NCBI GenBank assembly: GCA_030063045.1
Contig: JAQSEB010000016.1
Location: 620,001 to 684,000 of the forward strand
Reading direction: 5' to 3'
Length of the DNA stretch: 64,000 nt
Source of the DNA: Pratylenchus scribneri
Taxonomy: Eukaryota; Nematoda; Chromadorea; Rhabditida; Pratylenchidae
This document shows, piece after piece, positions 45,001 through 57,000 of the stretch (its first letter is position 1; each line of letters starts with the position of its first letter). The position numbers and the translations under genes were made by a program. Under the pieces are notes generated by a model. It was not told the origin of the DNA and made no database searches. It saw only the letters and a list, made by a program, of their open reading frames with translations.

Positions 45001-48000
45001 CTTTGGCCAATATTTAACAAAAAAAAAACTATAAAATTAATTATCTAACACCAGTTTAAATCTCCCTATATTTTCCCAAAATTAGTCGTAAAATTCTAAC
45101 TTCAAATAATAGTATTTTTCCTATAAATAATTTTACATATAAAAAATGGAAAATAAAATCAATTGATTAAAAACATAATTGGTCAGAAAATTATGTACAA
45201 AAACTAAGAAAATTGTCTAATTTTGGACTATTTTTCCGTACTTTTTTGGTAATATTTTTTCTATAAGCTCACTGACTTTTATTTCTTAGTCTCTAGGATA
45301 TAGACTTTTATTATAGAATCGGCTTCAATTATGGAAAGTAGTTGGCTTATAATAGAAAAATAGGATAATCCCAACCAAGAATCAACTATAAATTTTTATT
45401 GTTATCAATTAACTGATGGGGGAATAATTAGGGTGCATAAATTTCGTTCCATAAATTAAAAATATTTTCAACCAAAAAATGCATTAAATTTGTCATCATT
45501 ATTTCTACAGGCAATTGGAACATTTGTTGGATCAAATGCCAGTCACCCCATTCACACCAGAAACCACCTCTGGCACTGTTGCAATGGACCTTGGATTGAA
45601 CAAATGGCAAAAGCCGACGGACACCGAAGAAATTCCACCTCAATTTGTTGTCCTAGTCAATTTGGTGGCTACTCGCCTTTTTTACGATTTTTGCCGGGAC
45701 AAATATTGGTGTGAGGCGGTTCGGAATAAAATTCAAACAAAATTGGCCACAATTCATGTAAATTTCTTTTTAATTATTGGATACTATTTAATTTGACTAA
45801 AAAGATTAAACAAAGCCGAAATAATTAAGATGGTTTAAGCTTTAAGGGTAAAAATAGTTCGGTTGGTACCCTTACCCTCCCCCTTTTTTTTGCAAAAAAT
45901 TTGAAGCTTTAAAATGCATGTTTTATAGTAGAGGTTTTGCGAGGAAAGGGAATCGAAATTTGATGAATTCGGATCAATCCGAATTGTTCGAAAATTGGTT
46001 TTAAAAAATTAATGGTTTTTTCCATTGAAAAAAAAGCATACCAATTACCAAGTTCGGTATTCGGATTTCCTGACATCGAAAATCGCGAAAGATTTTAAGG
46101 CAAAAACAAAAATAAATAAAAAAAATCAATTAATTCCTTTTTAATTTAATTTCGCTAAATTCAAATTTTTCAGTTACCTTATTTCATTGAAACGCTGGAA
46201 TTGTCAACATTTGATTTGGGGACAAATATGCCAAAAATAATGAAAGTTTACAAGCCAACCGTGGACGAATGGGGAATTTGGTGTGATTTTGAGGCAAGTT
46301 TTTTGGGTTATTAAATCAATTTTTTCGAATTAGATTTAAATTTGGCAAATTGGGATGAATTAATTGGGAAAATTTAGTAATTTTGATTAGAAATTACACA
46401 AAATTTTTGACCAAAAAGCGGAAAAATAGGTCAAAATCAGCAGATAGTCGTTTGCATCTGGCCAATTTAAGTTTTGATCTGATCATTTTGATATCAAAAT
46501 GTTCTAAGAAATATTTTAAATCACATTTTTTGGAAAAAAACTTTTTGATGCTTAATTATAGACAGTAGATATAGTAAAGAATAGGATGGCCAGTCCTATC
46601 TTTTGGTTTGGGGCTGATGGAAGAATGGGGAAGAGGAATTGGGTATGGGAATGGGTGATGGATGAATTGGGAATTGGAGGAATTGGAAAGGGCTTTGGCG
46701 CGTCCGCCTCGGCCAAATCGTGGATGACGACGACGAAGAGTTTCCCCAAATTATTGTCCCTCCCGCCCTTCCCCTCCCCATTGACGAGTTGATATTGAAT
46801 ATTATTAAAGTTTTATTTTGTTCCCTCCGACCTTCCCCCGTGGATCAGCCACGGACATTATATATAAAAATGTGAAAAGGGGCGGTACATTGTTGTGAGA
46901 AAAGAAAGAGAATGAATGGGCGGAAATGAGCTTAATGAGGTTTAGTTTCCGAACCGAAATTGATTGGGCCTCCTTACACCACCCACCCTCAAAAAGACCG
47001 GTCCCTCGGTCACAAATTTAATTTTTTGGAATTAATTTGCCTATTTATCGGTGACAGAATTCTTTTTGGGCACCTTTTGGTTGCCCTGAGTCTTTTCCTT
47101 TGGGCATCACCGATTAGTTCCCATTGGAATTTAGAAAATGGATTGCTAATCTCCCAACACAAGAAAAGTCCAGGGCACTTAAAATTGAAAATGAAGGTCC
47201 CTAAAAGGATTCTGTCAAAACTTAATCAACTTTAATTCCGAAAAAGTACCTTTGTGATGAGAGGCCATTCTTTTTAGAGGAAGGAAATGTTTTGGCCCTT
47301 TTATTTTGGAAATTGTAAACTTTTAGTCCAAAAATTAATTTTGATTTTCCTTTTTCGCATTTGAAAAAGAAAAATTGTTTTTGTTTTTGAAATCCTACCG
47401 CCCGAAGAAATGAAAATCAAATTGTGAGAGTGAAAAACAGAAATTGAATAAAATGAATGAATTGGGGAAAATTGTGGAAATGACGAAAAAAAAAAACAGA
47501 AATAATGAAATCAATCATAAATGGAAATGTGCATTTTTCATTTTTTGGGCCGTGCATTGAATTCAAGCCGTGGACGAACTTCGAACAGTGATGGTGGAGG
47601 TGCATTTGAGGGCATTGAGGAGGTTGAGGGCATTCCAGCCTGTACTGCTTGCTGCTGTTGAGCCATTTGCCGGATCATGTTTTGTTGTTGTTGCCGCCAA
47701 AGGATGAATTGCGGATCCATTTGCCATTGAGGATGTGCCATTGGTTGGGCATGCATTTGTTGGGGAGGCACATTGAACTGTGGCACACTGAACATTTGTT
47801 GTTGTTGGGCCACATTGTGTTGGGGCAAATTGAACTGAGGCTGCTGTTGAGCCAAGGGCATGGATGGGGCCATTGGGAACCGAACCTGAGGGAAATTTTG
47901 GGAGGGAAAATGGGGATAATTAACGGAAGCGATGAATGGGGCAGCCATTTGAGGTGCTTGTTTGGCCATTTGCATTTGTTGACATGGAACCTGTTGCTGG

Positions 48001-51000
48001 AATTGTTGAGGCTCTTCTGAAAATGTTAGATGGCGCAAGCGTTCCCCTATTGGGCCCCCTATTTCCTCAATTGTTGGCTTCTTTTTCTCCCTTTCCCGAT
48101 CCGCATGAGCAAGAAGCATTTGCACATAGGTTTCCCCTACCACTTCGGTATGGAGCAGCGCGTGATCCAAGAATTTGGACCAGATTTTCCCTTGCCTTAA
48201 AATGTCTAAATCGCCAATTACTATAAGACCATGTTTGGCGCGACTTAGTGCAACCACAGAGCGTTCAGGGTTGCAAACAAAACTAACTGCTGGCGCATGC
48301 TCGGTGTCGATGTCTTTTGAGCGGGTGGTGACTACAATGGTGATGTCGCTTTGTTGGGCTTGGAAACTGTCGATTGTGTATACTTGGAATTTTGTCCGCA
48401 TTTTTATTTTCGCCGCTTGGTGGGCATAAACGCAAATTACTATGATGGATAAATTTGGGGCGCAGAGTTGGGCCAGCGCGTCAAGTGTGTCCACTGTTAA
48501 TTGCGTGTGCAGCGAATTTTGGCGGGAAAAGGAAAACTGGTCGCGTAAATCCTCACCTTTTGCTTGGATGATTAGAATTGGAACTTTTTTGTTGGGTAGA
48601 GGAATGGAATTACAGAATTCCTGTCTTTCCCCCTCAGAGAGCCCAGCTTGGAGGTCTTCCCCATAAACGGCCTGTTTGAGGCACTCTACTATAAATGGAT
48701 GTGATCTGTATGTAGTCTTAAGCTTGACAAGGTCTACCCCTTTTTGTTTGGAGAGGTATTCCAGACTCGAGTTAAACCCAAAGTTGCCTTTGCTTAATGG
48801 GGCAGGAGTGTCCCCCGCGAAAACTCCCAATTGGTGTTTGTCCCCCGCGATTATGAGTTTTTTGAGATTGGGTAAATTCGCGGCTAATGGAATGATGGAA
48901 TTTATGGGACATTGACCAGCTTCATCAACTATTAAGGTGGTGACCTTGGTGAAAACCCCTTGCATTTCCTCCGCCATTGCTGTTGTTGCGTAATATACCT
49001 TGAAATCCATTTTATTGTTGAGTATTGGGGCAATTGTCCTATCGTCTGCGACTCTTGGTCTCTTTTCCATGTTACCTTTGTAAGCCTTTACCAATCTTTT
49101 TGCCTTACCTTTCAATTCTTCGCACAGTTCACTTTCATGGGCGATAAGAAGGAACTTGGAAAACCTTTCGGTGAGGCTTTTGAACTCTTCGCGAGCCGTT
49201 CCGGATTGAACCAACATTTGTTTGGTTTCACTTTTTACCAAGGGTGACAAATCTTCGACCAATTTTAGGAGGGATATATTTGAATTTGTCACGCACAAAA
49301 TGACTTCCCCGTCCTCCAATAATTCATTTGCCATTACCCCAAGGGAATAGGTTTTTCCAGTCCCCGGAGGGGCCAACATAATTGTTACTGTGCCATTTTT
49401 GTGAATGAGGATGTAAAGTACCTTGTTTTGTTCTTTGTTTAGTTTGGAATGGATTGGTGGAGCTTCCCAAGTATTCGGATCATTTGTTCCCAGCCCCAGC
49501 AGAATTTTAAGGATTTTGGCCTGTTCGGTGTCATTCTTCAATGCGGACTCAATTGACCCCCAGAGGAATTTTTCCGCTCGTAATTCCAACTTTTTGGGGC
49601 TTAGCGGGACCTCCAGCAAGTATTCCCTTCCGTCATTCAAATCGATGGACTCCCTGCCTTCCGTGGGCTTAGCGCTAATCGTGATTTTGAGATTTGGGCC
49701 ATCTAAATGTTCCGTTTTCCTGACAACCCCAACGGCACAAGCCTTCTCCCGATATTCCTCCCTTATTACCACCGTGCAATCTTTCTGCCATATTTGTTTG
49801 AACGCGACCAGATGGAATAAATCTTGGGGAAAGAATGTGAGGGTGTAAATGTTTTCTTCAATCTCCGTCAGGCTAGCCCATAGGGAATGTTGGGAACCCA
49901 AATTTTTGATATTTTCCGCGCATGCGCGTATCGCAAGTCCAATGCACGTGCACGCTAATTCGACGTCACTTTCATTCAAGCATGGAAATTTGTGAGAGTA
50001 CACTAGAGGTTCTACCCTCTGTACTAATTCTGTTCCCGTAGAGGAGCGCGGAAATTTGAAGCCGGCTTGGAAGTTTTGTGGGAGTATAAAGTCGGGACCC
50101 AACTGGATACCGCTTGGAAGTTTAACCACATCGCAATCCACGATGTCCCACTGTTTTACCGGGAAATTTATCTCTCGCCAATTTCCTTGCTTGTTTCCCG
50201 GGGTGAGGACTAAAACGGAATCATCATTTTTGTTACAGATGATACCCATGGATGGTTGGGTTTTTACTTCTCCCAGAATTTGCATTTCTTCGGCTGCAAA
50301 TTCAGTGTGCAAGGTATCGTGAATGAACGCGGTGCAAGGTTTTACTTTTGAGACCAAAAGTTTTTGGGATAAGTTGATTTTTGTGCTGATTGGTACTCTT
50401 AGAAATGGGTGTGCTAGAGGAAAGTGCAGTGGGTTAGAGACCAACGCGATAATTCGGCACTCATCCGTTTGTTTGAAGCAGACGGACATGTATTTTGGTT
50501 GTTCGCGTTTTGTGCTGGTGCGAGGGTTTTTTGTGTCTGTGTCCAACTCATCCTCATAATTGTCCGATGCCTCCTCATCCCCAGAACCAGAATTGTCCAT
50601 TTCCATTTCCTCATCCTCTGCGTTCTCGGTCAGCTGTTCTGGCTCGTTATTCCGTCGTTTTCGGCTCTGCATCTAAAATTATATTAGGGGAACTGAGATT
50701 TTAAGATTGAGAAAATTAAATTTAATGAGATTTTTAAATTTAATTTTGTTTTAATATCGGTTTGAAATTTTATATTTTGGGAGTGCGCATTTGCGGATTA
50801 AGCACGCGTTAGCATCAAAAAGTAGGAGGGGGCAAAATTCTTGCTCTCGGGGTCATGTTTTGGGTGCATATCGAAAATGATGTCGACTGCGGTCTCCTCA
50901 ACAATGTGCGCATCGCGCCAGCCAAAATTAAAAATGTCCCTAATTTTGAAGGAATTTCTTTCGGGAATGTAAATGCAGTAATAGTCAAACTGTACAGGCC

Positions 51001-54000
51001 GCAGGGACTTCCTTATTGCATAGAACTTTTTCCCGCGTTCGCTCCCCAATTCATCAATTCTTTGGCCATAGGAATTTGCAATGTTGGTTACCACATTTTC
51101 ATCATGTCCTTGGGGAAAATGTTGGTTCCTTAACCCTCTTTTAATTTCCAGTTTCCGATGAATGCACTCTTTCCGCTCGTGGTAACTGAATCCGCAAAAC
51201 TCGCATTTGACAATGTTTTGATTCGGATTGCGTTGCAAATTCGGAGGGGTTGGGAAGGTTTGCGACTCAGTTAGGTTTGGATTAGGTTGAGGGTTTGGTT
51301 GCGCATCATCTACATGATTTTCGAAGCTCAAAAGGGTTAGCACAAAAAGGAAACCGCCTAAAATGCCGAAAATGAGCTCAAAGATTATGTATTGGAGGGA
51401 GAGTTGTTCATCTGAGGCTAATGTGGGGCTAATCAAAGTGGCAAAAATGGCTAGAAAGGTTACTGCGCGAAGTTTGGGGGCTCTGTTTCGCAAATTATAG
51501 CGCTGAGTTGGCTTTTCCGCTTCTGGTTCGTCATTGCTTGGTTGTTGGAAATCAGATTTGGCATTTTCGTCCATTTCGGGAACTTGGTGGCTGTGCCCAG
51601 GATAATCAAGCAATTCTTCTGCCTCAATTTCGGCTAGTGCAATTCTTTCCTCCTCGGAAAGCTTTTCAGAGGTTATTGCTGGCACGCATGGTTCGTGGAA
51701 CTTTTTGACCTGATTGATGTGAACTCTGAAAGGGTTGGATTGTGGACTCGCACAACTGACAATTGTCAAATGTTGATTGTCTTTTTCAATCACCCTAAAG
51801 GCGCCTCGCCAGGGGGATCGCCATTTTTTGGCTGAGCCAGGAACGGTGATGAAATTTTTGAGGAGAACTTTGTCACCGGGGGAAATGTCAATTGAGCGTA
51901 CGTTTTTGTCGTATTGCAGCTTCATTCGCTCTTGCGCGCTTTTAATGGCTTCTGCTGCCGCTTTCCATGCCTTCCTGAGGCAAATGACCAACTTTCCTTT
52001 AAATTCCATGTCTGGGTAGGATAATGGGATTTTCATTCTTGGGTCAAGAATATGCTCAATGTTGAAAATGGGGTCGCGTCCGAACATTAAAAAGTATGGG
52101 GATTCTTGTGTGGATTCATGCATGGAAATGTTATAGGCGAAATTTGCGCAGTCAAGCATGTCTTCAAAATCATGTTCCCTGGGATCGAGATATTTGGAGA
52201 GGATTGAGTGAAAGGTGCGGAATGTTCGCTCAGTTATGCCATTACCGCGCGAATAATGGGGAGTTGCGAATGATTTGTTGACATAGAGGAGTTTACAGAA
52301 GGTGCGGAAGAAGTCTGAGGTGAAAGTGGACGCATTGTCTGAAATGAGATGAGTGCATCCGCCAAATTTTAAGTAAACATTGTGCAAAAGTGCACGGGCG
52401 ATTGTGAGCGATTTAGTGTCCGAAACGGGGACGCTAATCACGTATTTTGAGAACCAGCAAATTATGTTGAGGATGTATTTATTGCCTTTTTGGCTAACTG
52501 GGAATGGACCGGTTAAATCTAAACCTAATTTGGCGAAGATTGTGTTGACGGGAACTGACATCATTTCAGAGCGATAAGCTGGCGTTGGACTTTGCCTGAG
52601 CTGGCAGGTTACGCATTGCCTTGTCCATGTTTGGATATCGCAGTGCATTTTTGGCCAATAAAATTTCCGCATTTTGCTGAAAGTTTTCTTCAGAGACATG
52701 TGTCCACCAGCTAATGGGGAAGTGTGCATTGCTTCAAAGACCAAAAGCCTGAGGGATATTGGAATGTAAATTTTGGGAACGTGATTGGGGGGTTGGAAGT
52801 AAAGAATTCCAGCATCGGCTTTTAAATTCAGGGTTTTTGCCATAAAAATTTCCAGGTCTTGCTCTGATAAATCGGGGATTGTACCGTTTTGCAAATATTC
52901 TAGAAATGATTTTGCTTCCGGGTCTTCTTGTAATTCTTTTTGAATGTTGGCTGAAAAAGGCTTCCCATCTGCCCCCCTAATTGTGATAGCATTAATGAAT
53001 GGATCCTGGACGATTCTGGAATCAAGGTTGATTGCCAAACAAATGGGAAATTCGGCAATGTCTTCCAATTCTGAAAGGTTTTTGACTTCCTTTTCAGGCA
53101 GGTCTTCCGCAGCTCGGGAGAGAGCATCTGCGAGGCTATTTTCATTCCCTTTGATGTGTACTATCTTGATGTTGTAATTTTGGAGTTCAATGAGCCATCG
53201 TCCGAGGTTGGGGGCAGAGTCTGCTTTTTTCATTAAATAAGTGAGTGGCTTATGATCAGTATGGAGAATGACTTCGGATTGATAGATGAAAGCGCGAAAT
53301 TCGCGTAGTGCAAAGACTATTGCCGAGAGTTCGACCTGTACAGCAGGCCACTTCCGCTCGCTGGCAGAGAGTGTTCGGCTGCAGTAGCAAATAGCCCTAA
53401 ATAAATTGTTTTCGCCTTTTTGCATGAGTGCGCCGCCTTGCCCGACCAGACTTGCATCGGTGAAAATGTGAAAGGGTTTGGTATAGTCGGGGAAAGCTAA
53501 AACTGGTTCAGTGGATAGGATTTCTTTGACTTTGTCCAATGCTTTTTGCTGTTCGTCACCCCAATTGAATGATGTTTCTTTTTTGGTTAGGCGAGTCAAG
53601 GGTTCAACAATGGATGAGAAGTTTGGGACGTGACGACGAAAGAAGCTTGCCATGCCAACGGCACGACGCACTTGTTTTAATGTTTTGGGAGGGGGTAAGG
53701 CTGCGATGACTTCGATTTTGGATAGGCTTGGTGAATAACCGTCTTTACTGATTTTGAAGCCTAGGAATTGCATTTGTCTGGTGGCAAATACGCATTTTTT
53801 GGGGTTTAATTTTAGATTGTAGGTTCGAAATCGGGTGAAGACTTTTTCTAATGATTCTAAATGGGAGTCGAAATTTGGTTCTTTGGTATATACAAGGCTG
53901 TCATCCACGAAATAAACGATTGTGTCTTCCAATCCGAACATTACTACTGCCATCATTCTCGCAAATGCGCTTGTTGCGTTTTTGAGTCCGAAAGGCATTC

Positions 54001-57000
54001 GGATGGCTTGATAAACTTTGTCTTCCGTTATTACTCCGCATTTTCTGGACGCATCCTCGGTTAGCTTGATTTGGAAGTAACCAGAAGAAAGGTCAAGCGA
54101 AGAGTAATAATGGGAATGCGCAATCTTTTCCAAAATGGTTTCAAATCTTGGGAGAGGATAGTGATCGGGAACAGTGATTTCGTTGAGTTTGATGAAGTCA
54201 ATGCACGGGCGCATTCCTCCATCTTTTTTCGATACGAGGACGAAATTTGAGACCCAGGGAGTGTCTGATTCGACAAAAATTTTGGCTTCGACCAGATTTT
54301 GCATGTGCTTATCGAGTTCCTGTTTGTATTTGAATGGGGTTCTGCGCGGGCGGTTATAGATTGGGTTTTCAGTTGTGGTTTCAATGTGATGTTCAGCAAC
54401 AGAGCAGCAGCCAAGATCATATTGAGACTTGCTAAAGACGTCATCGTACTTTTCGCATAACGCTTTGAGCTTTTCAAGTTCTGTGCCTTGAACATCGCAT
54501 TTGCTAAAGTCAATTATATATGCGGGATCAATATTGGGGGCATTTTGCTGCACTTGGTCTAGCTGAATGGCTGCAATATTTGGAGTTGGTTCACGGTAGA
54601 TGCCCGACTCATTTTCGAACTCGACTTTGTAAGCAAAGGCTAAAGTTCTGTTTTTGTGGATGAGTTTGGGATCATTGCATGGGTTTGATAAGGGGAGGAG
54701 AAAATGGTTTTCATTTTTGCTTAAAATGCCTGGAATGATGTCAATGTTCATTTCTGCCAAAAGCAAGCTTTGTTGTTCTATTAAAAGGGGAATTGTCGGA
54801 TTGTTAATTTTCGCTTTTGCTTTGACAAAATTAATTGAGTTTGGCATGAGGGTTGTGCTTTCGATTGCCTGAATTTTGAACGGAAAATTTGGGAGGAACG
54901 AATTGATCATGGGGAAGAAAATTTTGCCGATTTTAATGTTTTCATTTGCGAAGTCGAATGTGACTGGTGGCATTTCAGCCATGATATCACATCCGATAAT
55001 GACTTGATAGTCGCAACTTTTGCTAAAATGTTCATCCAAAATGAGTTCAATGTTCAATTTGAACTTTTCTTTACCAATGGGGATTTCAATTTGGGATTGC
55101 CCTACAATTTTCATCCAATGGCCAGAAGCGCTGCACGCTGAGCTTTCTTTTTCTTCGATGGGCCAGCCAAAGTGTTTAGCTGTCGCGATTGATGTGGCTG
55201 AGAGCGAAGCGCCGGTGTCTAAAAGGCATTTAAGTTCTGCATTGTTAATGTTCAACCAAATTGCCGCTGATGGGGTCATTGCCGCGATGGTGGGGTGGGT
55301 TTTCCCTGAAAGCCACATTTCAGTAATGTGATCACTTCCGAAAGACATTGTTCCATTCCTAAAGTCAAAAGTGATAGGCGGGAGATTTTTCAGGACATCA
55401 CTTCCAATTATTGCGCTGTGATTTACGCCAGGCATGAAATCCTCCACAAAATAAATATTTTGGGTGACTTCTAGACCCGCTATTTCAATTCGAGCCACCG
55501 AATAGTTCGTCATTTGCAGTTCGCATCCGCAGGTTGCTACAATAACATTGGTGGCGGGCAAAACGCGAAAACCTTGATCAACAAATTCGCAAACGAATCT
55601 GCCATCTATTATTGTGTTTGTGGAACCGGTGTCTATTAACGTTAGGAACTCAATGCCATTGAATTTGACAAATGTGCTCGCTCTATTCATTCTTGGGGAA
55701 CCCCATTCGTCTGGAGCTTCGATTGCGCAGATTACTGGAGTTTGAACAATTTTTCCATTGGGTTGAACGGGGAATGATACTGATGGGGGCCAGGCCCTGG
55801 GGTTTCCTTTGATGAAGGTGATTGGTTCTTCATAGTCCTCTTCTTTGGGCTGGTTTGCGAATTTTATGGATGGTTTGCGATTGAGATTGATGGTTATTTC
55901 TTTGGATTTGTGAATGCGCTTTTGGATAGATATGTAGATTCGGAGTGATAGATCTATTGAGAGCAGTACGCAAATAATGGTGATGATGATTCGCCACAAG
56001 TCCATTAGGTCAAAGCCGAAAATTTCTTTCAAAATTTCGCTTTTGGCTTGCTCCCATTCTTGTGAAAGTGAACTTGTGACATGCATGTCATCCCCAAAAC
56101 TTTCTATTTTATAGGAAATTTCCGAAAATTTTGATTGACTGGCTATTAATGAATGGGTGATGATGTCAGTGAAATTGGAGAGTGCGATTGCGTGAAATGC
56201 ATGCGGTTTGAGCTCATCTAGATTCAGGGGATTTATTGGGTTAATTTTCATCAAACTTGGTTTGATTGGAGTGATTTTACCCGTTAATTGATCGACTTCA
56301 ATTAAAGAGTTGTTTATTTCAATGGCAGTTTTGCAGAAAGGGGACTTTTTTGAACTTGGAGAAACCATCATGGTCAGGGGATCAATAAAAGCGAATTGAG
56401 GACCGGATGACGTTTGTATTTGAATGGGTAAGTATTCAAAGCATTCACCTTGGGTTGCTTTCCAATGGTAGTGTTTCGATTCAAGCTTTGCGCAGGGCCA
56501 TATTTGGATTGTGTCAGATGTTACTTGTTTCGCTGTTAGAATTGGGTTTTGAAAGATGGCTCGCGCTAGCATGGTTGGTTTTGACATTATTGAAACCATT
56601 GCATAATGCTTGGTTTCATCAAATGCGCGACAAATGGATGAGAGAGCATGTGTGAGTGTGGAGGAGATAGACTTTTTGAGTGTGTGGTCTAAATATGTGA
56701 GGCGGGCGACCAGTTCGGATTCAAAAACTACTGTGTCTTGGAATGAATTTTTGGCTTTTTGAACACCTCTTTTTGCCCTTCTGCGCTGGGTTTCATTATA
56801 TGTGACATATTCGATGGCAAATTCCTGCTCTGTGAGCAAAAGTGTGTGGTTGCAATCATTTATGGTTTGGGAAGCTTTTGGCAGGGAGAGAGCTATTTCG
56901 TTTTCATTGCTAATCCAAGCTGATTGGATTTGGTGCCCTTGGAATTTGCCTATACTTTTATATTTGCACAATTCATTTCTGTTTTGTTTCCAAACTAGGG

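Noticed and set aside
46586..46792. 68-aa ORF present twice (also 62910-63116)
   Set aside because: Both copies lie in the LTRs. Identity reflects the LTR duplication, and no domain or start context supports translation.
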